Positions 29,801 to 38,153 of a stretch of 64,000 nucleotides of DNA are shown here, in pieces. The position numbers and the translations under genes are program-made. The notes under the pieces were generated by a model, which saw only the letters and a program-made list of their open reading frames with translations, ran no database searches and was not told the DNA's origin. The stretch's first letter is position 1. Every line of letters begins with the position of its first letter. The stretch is from assembly GCA_024704765.1 (NCBI GenBank), contig JAKMXF010000144.1, positions 558,001-622,000 of the forward strand. The letters are read 5' to 3'. The stretch comes from Oopsacas minuta (lineage: Eukaryota > Porifera > Hexactinellida > Lyssacinosida > Leucopsacidae).

Positions 29801-32800
29801 CTCCAGTTAAATCTTTGCCTATTTCTTTGATGAATCTTCCTTCCTTGTCATACATCTGTATACGGTTCTGGTTTGTAACTGATATATAGAGATGTTTGTC
29901 AGAAACCGCGAGGTCTCCCACGCGAACTCTCGTGCCAAGTGAATGTTTGCAAGATGTATGTTTAATCGGCCTTAAGTTGGAATCTGTTATTTCTATTCCC
30001 TGACTGGATATAATATAATAATCTCCATCACTGTGTTGTCTAATGAAGTACGGCTTGAAGGGTAGGTCGATAAGCTCCTGTGGATAAATACTGCTTGATA
30101 CTGTAATCTCTCCTACATCATCAAATGATACAGGTGGTGACATCTCCTTGGTTGAGAATTTTATTTCCTCAATTTCTGTAACCTTTGAATCGTCGATCTT
30201 TTGGTTAAGAGCTTTCATACAGAATATACGTAAGTTATCTGCTTCGTTACAAATCGGTGTTTCTGACAGTAAACTATTCATCTTTTCCAGATCCTCAACG
30301 AGTTTAGAATGTTCGTTTATCTTTTCATAATAATTCTGCTCTATTCTATCTACGTTATCCAGGAGGATAGTTTTTCTCTTTTGCATCCTTTCTTCAAGTT
30401 CCTCAAAATACTCATGGATTTTCTGTCTAACTTCGTTCCAGTAAGATTTACCTGCCATTTTATTGTGTATATTATTATCCTTAAAATTTAATGAAACTTC
30501 ACCTTTAAATACTAGCAGCAGAACATGTAGCAAGTTTGGTAAAGTGAAACCTTACAACTTTCAGTTTATAAAGAGGTTCCGGCTTCGCATTTAATTATTT
30601 ATCTTTCTACAGACTTCTGAAAATACTTTTTTGGTACTTTTACAGATAAATATTTCTTGAACCTAATTCTTGATATTTATGTGTATTTTCAATTCTGTCA
30701 ACGAACAATGATTTTGTCCGAATTAAACAGGACTAATGACATACAGAAGAACTTTTCTCCAAAACAGATGATCTATTATTATACTAATTGTATAGGAATA
30801 ATATTCGTATAAGACTTACTTCAGTTAGTAGTAGTACGTGGTTGAAGTTTGCCGTCTGTGTATGTCTTATCCAAGTTCTGTAATTCAATTTTTTTAAGGA
30901 AAAATCTATTCGGATAGTACGTACTAAATTTATTTCCTGAAGGCAAGGGTGCCGAATTTCTAACAACTTGTACGATCCAGGGGTCCAGACATATATTTTG
31001 TCTTAGCTAAATGGGGCTGTAACCAAACGAGGTGGGCGGCTCGGGGCCCAACAGCTCTCCCGGGGTTATGCCCCTACTTAAAGGTTGATTTGTACTACAC
31101 TTAGACAATTTACATATAAGGCATCGAACGATCTAAAATAGAAATTATTGAACCCTGAGTCAATTACTTCAGATGCAGGAATTAATTCATGATATTATAA
31201 CGAGCACAGTTATTACTAGAACTATTATTCTGCTAATATTTGTATTTGTCAGTATTTTTATTGAACATAACAATCTATATTATTAAATCTCAATTGTTGT
31301 TTGTTTGTTTGTTTGTTTGTTTGTTTGTCCGTTGTCATGGAAAGGATTTACGGTATGCAATTTTGAAATGGTCGCGTAACTATGTATTTATCGTGTTTAT
31401 CAAGGAAGTAAATAGAATTCAATAAAACTGCACTAAACATATCGAACGTGCTGAATCCGATTTTGACACTTTTGGATTAATCATATGTAAATTTATTGTT
31501 GTTTTTATGAATATAAAGTAAACAAATAAGCAAAATCTCATAATTCACGTAGATACTTGCTCTCAACGGCTCCAAAGGGGGTTGATCTTACAAAATAATT
31601 CAATAATATATATACCATATATGTATATTTGTGAATTACATTACGTTATAAATAAAGTTCAACTTATGAGGTGAATAATTGTTAATTTGAAAATTCGTAG
31701 TTGGAATTAAGAAATAATATAAAAGTGAGTATTTAAGTTAACAATACTATTGTTTATAGTACTGAGAGGATCCTATTCATTGGAGAGGTGTTGGGTAGAT
31801 TGTCCCTCCTCTTCTTGGTGCTGATCCCCTTACTCTTTCCTTCTGCCTCTGAGAGCCTAAATGTGAGATCAGCTGCTGGGTCATCATCTCCATGTAGTCC
31901 ATGTCCCATTCCAAACGGTCGAAGTTGTTGTTGCCGCATTTTCGCATTTTCGAATTCTCGCTGCTTCTTTATTTTTATCATTTCCTTCTCATGAATTTGT
32001 TGTCTCAGTTCCATGAAAGATACCTCAATATCTTCCCCTTTATGCTGCTCCTTGAATGTCTGATACTCCATCCAGTATGAGAATATTACTCGGAACATCT
32101 CAGCTTGAGGCTCACGGAATAAATAAGGACCTACAGGTTTCCTTTGCAGTTTCTCCACCATTTCTTGACTCAAATCTACTTGTATTTTAGGTGGAACTTT
32201 GCTTTGTAGGAAACAATTTACAATGACATTTATCTTCAACTGTAATACAGCTTCTGGCGTGTGTGCATGACATAACTCTTTATAACGTTGTATTTCTAAC
32301 CAGAAATTCAGGTCATTCTTCAAATGTTCATCTTTGCTACTTTTCAGCTCAATAAATGTCTCAAACGGTTTACAAGTGATCGGGTTTAGTATTGCTTTAC
32401 GACAGTTGATTATATCTCTACTGTTAGTCATCCATCTACTCTCGAATATTTTGCTTTTCCACTCGTCCTGACTTCCTGCCACTCCCCCACCTTCTTTCTG
32501 ATGTTGCTGTTGTAATGGGGCTCTATAGTGGTCCTGACCTGGATACATGTACTGCAAGAACTCCCGTGTCTTTACGAATACAGGTAACCATCTGTGTTCT
32601 AATCTAGCTTGTACTTGTTTTTGTCCCTCGATCAGAACCGGGGTAGGGGGACGTTGTGGCACCTTACGTCCTAGACCTCCCAGCATAATCATTCTATTCT
32701 GGGCTTCCTTACTCGCTGGGCTGTTTAATCCGAAGTAATAGTTCTTTGTTAAATACTGCGAACGAATAAGTTTAGCTTTCGCATTCCTTAACTTTGACTC

Positions 32801-35578
32801 TTTTCCTGGAATTTTTCTGAAAGATTCTACTTCCATCCAGAACATTATATCCACTGATGCGTGTCTAGAATCAAGAAAGCTTTTGAATAAGTTTAATAGT
32901 GTATTTTCCTGTATAACCTGTTGTATAGTGTATCCCATGGGTGTGGCTAGTCCTGTACTTGAGGTGATGGGAAGTTTTGATTTATCTGATTCAATTTCAT
33001 TTCCTTCATTCACATCTGGTAATATATCTTCATCTTCAATTACATCTATGTCTACTGCGAGTTCTTCTAGAAATTCCTCATCATCATTTTCCCAATGAGA
33101 GAATGCTACTTCATCTGTTTTAGCTTCTTCTAAGAAAGTACTCTCTTCTTTCAAACAAGCTGTCCATGGTTCAGTTAATACATCTAGTACGTGTTCTTCC
33201 AATGAATCAAATAAATCCTCAAAAGCTGGGTAGATACTTAGGCCAATCTTGTTAGCGATTTCATACCTACAGCTCACATACATATTTCCTGATGTAAGCA
33301 CGTATTTACTGAGTATAGTTTTAGCTCTTGCTTCTGTTTGAAAAGGATTGAAATCCTCGGTTAGGAAACCATCTTTGAAGTTTTGTATTTCTCTCCAACA
33401 AAGTAAGCAATTCCTCCAGTTTATATTTCCAACTTTCTCGATATATTGTTGGAATATTCCTCCAGCCTTCCTATGCTCTATAGACAGGCATATTGTCAGC
33501 TGTTGATTGAGTTTACTATCCTTTGTAGGGACTATTACCTTAGGGAGAGGTACTGATTTGCTCCTCCTTCTCTTCTGTACTTCACTATGAAACATAACTG
33601 TATGGGATATCGGTAGAGCAACTGATTCAGCTAGAGAGTATTCATTGATATCTGGCAGTTTATTGATAGCTGTAATCGCACTGAAGCTCCTGACAGTAGA
33701 CATATGACAGGCTGGATTAGGAGTAGAGGAGAGGGGGAAATGGTTAGGAGAGAGTTGAGGGAAGATGAGAGGACTGGCTAACTCCCTAACTAACTTTGGA
33801 TCACATTTAAGTGCATTCTTCTGAGAATCATTCAAGACACTGACTCTACCTTGATGTGTAGTAGGACGGGATCTCTTATTATCATCTGTTGGAGATTTAA
33901 TTCTGCGTTTACTGGCACTCATTAGATATCTTGGACACCAATAGCTCACTAAGGAATGCAATACACTTGTTTGTAATGCAAATATATCCTCGCGTGTTAC
34001 TGGTTGAGTTTTGTGTATCCATCTTCCTTTAGCTATTTCGCATTTTGCACCAGGCCGTAGGTACTTTTCCTTAATTTCCTTGAATCCTGTCAGTGCCTCG
34101 ATCTCACTATCACAGTTAGAAAGACGTTCACACTCCACCCAGTATAAATAATCATTCTCTCCAGTTGTATTGACTAGGAATTTCTTGAACGCAGCTATTT
34201 CCCTTTTGGAACAAAATATTTGATAATCTACTCCATGTCTGTTCTGCTCGCTACTCAGTGCTATGTTAGATATACTCTTTGAGAGAGGAACAGATGGATG
34301 GTTAGCTCTTCTCTGCTCCATCCCACCCAGAAGACTAGCTAGATTATATTCACAGTATAGATCACTCTTTAGGAAAGAAGGTAGTCTCTCTTTGCAAATC
34401 CAATCTACCGTCCTTGTTCTGTCTAGAGTAGCTACATAGTTATCCTCACGGACTGAAAGAGCATGACTGTGTGTAACAGAAGGAGGAATAAGACTGTGTA
34501 CTTGTAATGCTTCGTGTGCATCAACAGATTGATCATCTCGGTCAAGATGAATTTCTTCAAATTGTTTAGTTTCCAGAACATATTGAATTGTTCTCGGAAA
34601 GATGGGTAGAGCAAGATAACAATTAATATATTCGATGAAAAGCTCTTCAGTAAGATATCTTTCAAATTGTGGTTCTTCCATAGTTATGTGGTTTACCCTT
34701 TTTATTATTATATAAACAATATATCTGTTTATTCGCAGTATTTGCTTGTGTTCTAATTGGTTCTTTGTGTTACTGTATTGTCTGTTTGTCAATAGCTTTG
34801 TCAATAGTATAGAATGTATGGTTAAATTAGAACCCGTTTACTCACACTAGATTTTGTAATTATCCATAGTCTCTTTACCCGAAAATGTAATAGGTGGCCG
34901 AAATACCAAACTGGAATTGCAGATATTCGCTACTATTATTTTGTCAGTAATTATACAGTCACAATTTTAATTTTATTCTGTAAATGATGCAAATAGCAGG
35001 AAAACTATTGTAGCAATCATGTAAACTCAGTCAAGTACTACTCCGTCTGCAACGAACACTAAATATATGTCTAAACCTACTGAACCAATATATATATTCC
35101 TTGGGTGAATACAGCTAATTTAGATTAACTTTAGTTTTGAAGAGCTAACAAATTGAAATTTCAATTGATCACTATTCTATGTATACAATTGTTCCAGCTA
35201 TTGCTAGATTGGAATTTTCCTAACCATCACTTTATTGATAGCAATTTGTCATTTTAGGTTGCCAACTATTTAGATCAACGCAGATTATCTTATTCTATCT
35301 CTGGTAGAGTTGCAGATTTAATTAAAGGTAATCTGACATTTATTTTAACTGAATTATCCCATAAATATTTGGTTAATGCAAGAGAAATATTTATGTTCCA
35401 AACTTCCATTTCAATCAATTTTGTATCAGGTAAAGATCCAGAGAAAATCAGAAAACTTTTCAACGCTCCTAAGAGGTCAACAGATCTAGACCTTATATCT
35501 CTCCACTCATTCTCTACAACTCTCACTTCCTTGTCACCCTCTCTAAGTATTTCCAGCATAACTCCTGAAAATATTTAA
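26829..35578 (+). CDS. SKP1-like protein, host gene of three nested genes
   Basis: Exons 26829-26925, 27022-27086, 28739-28978, 35258-35327 and 35430-35578 join in frame (206 residues) with good GT-AG ends. Recognisable SKP1 blocks run in order: KVYLESSEGKKILV, DEVIPLPAVPAKILKKVLQWCEHE, IWEQEFLN, LLLVANYLD, RVADLIKGKDPEKIRKLFN. SKP1 bridges cullin-1 and F-box proteins in SCF ubiquitin ligases through a BTB/POZ fold and C-terminal helices. Two oddities: the loop between WCEHE and WEQEF is roughly twice the usual length, and after KLFN the usual acidic WCEEK-ending helix is replaced by about 34 Ser/Thr/Leu-rich residues. It may be a divergent paralogue. Intron 2 (1652 bp) and intron 3 (6279 bp) contain other genes on the opposite strand. 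Confidence 0.85.
27172..28269 (-). CDS. Uroporphyrinogen decarboxylase-like protein, nested in SKP1-like intron 2
   Basis: Intronless, 365 residues, near the animal UROD length (367). UROD removes four carboxyl groups from uroporphyrinogen III to give coproporphyrinogen in haem synthesis. Family blocks are present: PVWMLRQSGHYLP, AVIIFADSF, VPLIGFSLAPWTLLAYLVEG, VPIMLYLQGVHYAIEEL, GIDWTIEP and MGNLDP. Compared with human active-site positions, Arg37 (here R43), Asp86 (D92), Tyr164 (Y170) and Ser219 (S225) are kept, but Arg41 is His47 and His339 is Asn341 (NVGNGIFP instead of the usual NLGHG). So it may have altered or lost activity. It is eukaryote-like rather than a bacterial import. The stop codon lies inside an AATAAA poly(A) signal (27171-27176). 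Confidence 0.88.
   Translation of the reverse strand: MMNSSENLLKITRSKAPAKLKNDVIIRLARGEKVEKIPVWMLRQSGHYLPKFTEICNMNKLETIYQNARLSSELTQLPLEYFDVDAVIIFADSFVLLKILGIKIEQSERGDLTITNPLMTPGDIDRLEKDIEVEKKVKPILDTISLVSYELDGRVPLIGFSLAPWTLLAYLVEGLGETKWFRAKSWLYLYKETSHQLLNDLTGVVIDFLIHQYKAGAQVLMLIDSLTGILGKQQFMEFCYPQLKEIAKEIKQRLSSDVPIMLYLQGVHYAIEELGKLDYQIIGIDWTIEPDIARKQIGDKKVLMGNLDPVALLADEKEIEKMTKSMIKMLGADKCIANVGNGIFPTTDIGNVKKFVDTVHAYKKK
29286..30458 (-). CDS. Coiled-coil plus NHL-repeat protein (TRIM-NHL-like, no RING), nested in SKP1-like intron 3
   Basis: About 390 residues from the likely ATG at 30458 (MAGKSYWNEV); the frame is open back to 30533. The N-terminal ~95 residues form a TRIM-type coiled coil (HEYFEELEERMQKRKTILLDNVDRIEQNYYEKI). 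From about 130 on there are beta-propeller blades of the NHL type, for example GDLAVSDKHLYISVTNQNRIQMYDKEGRFIKEIG and GPTGLCVYKKYIFVCEQKHNRVQ. There is no RING or B-box, so the ligase half of TRIM2/3/71-type proteins is missing. NHL propellers bind RNA or protein. It lies antisense in the 6.3-kb intron, convergent with the host's direction. Confidence 0.8.
   Translation of the reverse strand: MAGKSYWNEVRQKIHEYFEELEERMQKRKTILLDNVDRIEQNYYEKINEHSKLVEDLEKMNSLLSETPICNEADNLRIFCMKALNQKIDDSKVTEIEEIKFSTKEMSPPVSFDDVGEITVSSSIYPQELIDLPFKPYFIRQHSDGDYYIISSQGIEITDSNLRPIKHTSCKHSLGTRVRVGDLAVSDKHLYISVTNQNRIQMYDKEGRFIKEIGKDLTGEYELGGPTGLCVYKKYIFVCEQKHNRVQALLNHSHSHFIGNKGDLKDPCSVSVTIDRKVIVLHSGLPSIYMYQLTGEMYKQIYLDIPRSSLLTGRLVLGDNDDIVVTDTNNGVIYVTNPVGTLVYKLGKEKLNAWHSNHYHGTCINEEGVFIVCDQEKGQIQKFKLDTFSY
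31296..31328. repeat. (TTTG)n microsatellite
   Basis: About seven to eight tttg units in a row within SKP1-like intron 3. Confidence 0.9.
31459..31530 (+). repeat. Dispersed repeat, copy 1
   Basis: The core (GATTTT, then ACACTTTTGGATTAATCATA, then TGTAAATTTATTGTT, then ATAAAGTAAACAAAT) recurs on the minus strand at 50893-50966. An unidentified, probably transposon-derived repeat. Confidence 0.75.
31754..34681 (-). CDS. rgs22: RGS22-like protein with several RGS domains, nested in SKP1-like intron 3
   Basis: 975 residues from the ATG at 34681, in one exon. The N-terminus (FERYLTEELFIEYINCYLALPIFPRTIQYV) resembles RGS22. RGS-type helical bundles follow at about 150-275 (FKKFLVNTTGENDYLYWVECERL), about 400-520 (WRNCLLCWREIQNFKDGF), about 595-720 (LLNLFKSFLDSRHASVDIMFWMEVESF) and about 780-900 (FETFIELKSSKDEHLKNDLNFWLEIQRY). 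RGS22 is a testis/cilium-associated family that binds G-alpha subunits in vertebrates; whether each domain here is an active GAP is not evident. Vertebrate RGS22 genes have many introns. It lies fully antisense to the host SKP1-like gene. Confidence 0.86.
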   Translation of the reverse strand: MEEPQFERYLTEELFIEYINCYLALPIFPRTIQYVLETKQFEEIHLDRDDQSVDAHEALQVHSLIPPSVTHSHALSVREDNYVATLDRTRTVDWICKERLPSFLKSDLYCEYNLASLLGGMEQRRANHPSVPLSKSISNIALSSEQNRHGVDYQIFCSKREIAAFKKFLVNTTGENDYLYWVECERLSNCDSEIEALTGFKEIKEKYLRPGAKCEIAKGRWIHKTQPVTREDIFALQTSVLHSLVSYWCPRYLMSASKRRIKSPTDDNKRSRPTTHQGRVSVLNDSQKNALKCDPKLVRELASPLIFPQLSPNHFPLSSTPNPACHMSTVRSFSAITAINKLPDINEYSLAESVALPISHTVMFHSEVQKRRRSKSVPLPKVIVPTKDSKLNQQLTICLSIEHRKAGGIFQQYIEKVGNINWRNCLLCWREIQNFKDGFLTEDFNPFQTEARAKTILSKYVLTSGNMYVSCRYEIANKIGLSIYPAFEDLFDSLEEHVLDVLTEPWTACLKEESTFLEEAKTDEVAFSHWENDDEEFLEELAVDIDVIEDEDILPDVNEGNEIESDKSKLPITSSTGLATPMGYTIQQVIQENTLLNLFKSFLDSRHASVDIMFWMEVESFRKIPGKESKLRNAKAKLIRSQYLTKNYYFGLNSPASKEAQNRMIMLGGLGRKVPQRPPTPVLIEGQKQVQARLEHRWLPVFVKTREFLQYMYPGQDHYRAPLQQQHQKEGGGVAGSQDEWKSKIFESRWMTNSRDIINCRKAILNPITCKPFETFIELKSSKDEHLKNDLNFWLEIQRYKELCHAHTPEAVLQLKINVIVNCFLQSKVPPKIQVDLSQEMVEKLQRKPVGPYLFREPQAEMFRVIFSYWMEYQTFKEQHKGEDIEVSFMELRQQIHEKEMIKIKKQREFENAKMRQQQLRPFGMGHGLHGDDDPAADLTFRLSEAEGKSKGISTKKRRDNLPNTSPMNRILSVL
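34682..35257. other. End of SKP1-like intron 3, upstream of the RGS22-like gene
   Basis: AT-rich; it should contain the RGS22-like promoter (minus strand) and the branch point and acceptor (cattttag) of the host intron. No repeats seen. Confidence 0.5.
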
Positions 35579-35908
35579 GTTTGTTAACGAATCAATCTTG
35601 CTATTATTCTCTTCATTCAATTCTAAGATTCATATTTATTTATTTATTTGTTGATTACTAAGAATTCGTATTGCATATTTTAATTTCACTAAACTCAACA
35701 TAGCATACCACGTTATTTTGTATCAGAATTTCAAATGGATACTGTATTAATCTATTCGTGTGCGTCCACCATATGGACATTTGTAGAATAACTCCTCTTC
35801 TATAATTATTGAGTATAATAATCCCAGAATCTAGAATTATTTAACCTCATATTGGTTACACTCTGCTTGAAAATATTTCCTAAAACGAACTGACGAGGTT
35901 CTTAGAAC
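35579..35908. other. Intergenic spacer
   Basis: 3' flank of the SKP1-like gene and upstream region of EF-Ts. AT-rich, nothing further seen. Confidence 0.5.
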
Positions 35909-36787
35909 ATGTATCGTATATTCAAGTCATTAGAATGTACAATTACAGCATTAAGAGACATTCCCACTACACACAACATGATGAAGAATTACTTTATAAG
36001 CAGAATTCAATTACGGAGACAAAGTAACTTAGCCCTTCTTCGTAAAAAGACAGGACTACCTATAATCAAGTGTAAAGAAGCTCTAACCAAATTTTCTAAT
36101 CTCGAAGAAGCAGAGAGCTGGTTGGAAGAGGAAGCTCGTAAAGAAGGAATGCAGCGTGTCTCGTTAGGCAGAGCTACTACAAATGGAGTAGTTGCTCTTA
36201 ATATTATAAAACAAGAATCTATGATAAGAACAACTCTAATTGAGCTTAATTGTGAGACTGACCATCTGTCACTATCTGAAGAATTTAGACAGCTTGCAGC
36301 TAAAATCTGTCAGCTGATTACTAACTCTAGTCTATCAGCTGGTAGTTTGACTCCTGAGAATATGTTAGCAGTTCCTCAAGATAATGGATTGACTGCGCTC
36401 GATGCTATTACAAGGTTTGTTGGTAGAGCTAAAGAGACTACGACATTAAAGCGAGGAGCTATTCATGATGCCAGGGGAGATATATGTATTGGTAGCTATG
36501 TACATAATGCTTTAGACTTATCTAGCTGTGATTCAGTATTGAAGGTAGGTACCCATGCTTCTTTTGTTGAAATAGAGAGATTAGAGGGAGAGAGTATTGA
36601 TACTCAATTATTAGCTGATCAACTAGCTCAGCATGTTGTAGGAATGCCACAAGAAGGGGCAGAAGATAAGATTGAAACACTTCTAGAGCAAGATTGGTTA
36701 TTTGATTTAGATAGAACTGTTAATTCAGTTTTGGGATCAAATCAGTTAAAATGTGTTCACTTCGTTAGGTATCAAGTAGGGAAATAA
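35909..36787 (+). CDS. tsfm: Mitochondrial translation elongation factor Ts
   Basis: 292 residues, intronless. The first ~45 residues are rich in Arg, Lys, Ser and hydrophobics with few acids until the mature part, as expected of a mitochondrial presequence. The UBA-like N-domain is clear (LALLRKKTGLPIIKCKEALTKF, then EAESWLEEEARKEG). The core follows (IELNCETDHLSLSEEFRQLA, GDICIGSYVHN). EF-Ts exchanges GDP on EF-Tu in mitochondrial translation. The usual TDFV(A/S)(R/K)N contact motif is changed to TDHLSLS, so the exchange loop looks divergent, though length and order are normal. Confidence 0.9.
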   Translation: MYRIFKSLECTITALRDIPTTHNMMKNYFISRIQLRRQSNLALLRKKTGLPIIKCKEALTKFSNLEEAESWLEEEARKEGMQRVSLGRATTNGVVALNIIKQESMIRTTLIELNCETDHLSLSEEFRQLAAKICQLITNSSLSAGSLTPENMLAVPQDNGLTALDAITRFVGRAKETTTLKRGAIHDARGDICIGSYVHNALDLSSCDSVLKVGTHASFVEIERLEGESIDTQLLADQLAQHVVGMPQEGAEDKIETLLEQDWLFDLDRTVNSVLGSNQLKCVHFVRYQVGK

Positions 36788-38153
36788 AATTTATCTAAAA
36801 ATTTTCAATTTGTATTTCTATTTGATTCTAGTATTTTCTAAATATCGTTGGGAGGCCGAGCACATAACTTGACAATTCCCTTATGTGTGTGTATTAACGA
36901 TACTCCACTGTATAATTATTTAGATAAACTGGACTTACACATGAAATATACTAGCTTGTTATTATGTCGTGCATCATGTATGCTTGTCCAGTATTATACT
37001 AACTTGGACAGACCATATGATTCCAATTCGGTTGATTCGTTTAATGATTTCCGTATTGTTTCGCATATTATATACAACGGAAATTGAAAGCTTATAATTC
37101 ATCTATTCAGTTTAAGAATTTGTATAGTAAACTGGTCTTATGTATTTGTTAATTAGTTTAGTTTGCTTGCGATTTATCCTTTTCGGGATAGATGTACTAT
37201 TATAATTAGAAATCATAACTAATCAGAGATACATTTGTGTTCTGTTTAAGTTTCTATTAATTATTGCCTTACTTGAGATGTTATAAGGAAGTTAATCAAG
37301 GTAAGGTAGACAGGTGTTCCAATTCATCTTACGTGTATTGTGACAACCATATACATCTGAATTCTAGCTAACCTATTCAATACTTATATGGCAGCCATTT
37401 TAGATTCTGAGTTTAAAAGATGTTTCAATTGGGGAGGGGGAGGGGGTAATTAATTCAGATTTATTTTCTGCAATCGTGTCACCTTAGAGGAAGTTATGTA
37501 TTGTCTGCAGCTCTCGGTGAGGTTTTAATCTAGCACTAGATAGATAAGTGATATTCCATGTAATAATGATTAAATACCTTTAATCAACCTCATTTTCATT
37601 TTATGTAGAGTTTTTCGAATTCATAAAGTGATTAGACCGAACTGGCTTGTCAAGTTGTACTAATACTAACTGTTTGAATATTACAAATGAATAGCAACTA
37701 ACCTAAACTCTAATATAGTTGATAGAATTAATCTCATTTATGTGTTAATTTTGGGGTCTTTTCATTTAAATTTACATATTAATCACCTCTTACGCGAATT
37801 TATTGAAAAAGTTTAGTGCAAATATATCATTTGAAGTCGCCTACGCGCAAGCTAGGAATTTTGAGTTTCATTATTCAGTTATCCATCAATTAATTCAATA
37901 AGTGTTTAAAATGCATTAACTTAATGTGTATAATTCTGCGTTTTCTACCACAACAATGGAAATTATACGTTCTAATAGATTCCTTACAATACAATACGAA
38001 GCATATCATATACACTGATTCATACGGTTCTAGATTTTATACATTATCCTAATGTATTTCTAATCAGAATCTCTTTCTATTTGTAGCAAAAAGTATAAAA
38101 GCATATTAGTATTTCTATGAACTAACTACTTAATATATTCTACAAATTGCTGA
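36788..38153. other. Large intergenic region
   Basis: 1.37 kb, AT-rich, with no convincing gene. A 79-codon frame near 36848 begins with TTG and looks accidental. A G-rich run at about 37430-37446 (three blocks of 4-5 G) stands out in the AT-rich background. Confidence 0.45.

Larger units (their letters stand above)
30459..31753. other. Intronic spacer between the two nested antisense genes
   Basis: Contains an arm-like copy of the 11962-12053 foldback (30763-30815), a GC-rich block (30970-31085), a TTTG microsatellite (about 31296-31328) and a dispersed repeat (31459-31530). No coding sequence that I trust. Confidence 0.5.

Noticed and set aside
37430-37446. G-quadruplex upstream of the TBC1D10-like gene
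   Set aside because: Only three G blocks with single-base spacing; a fourth tract would have to come from splitting a longer run, and the site has no other support.
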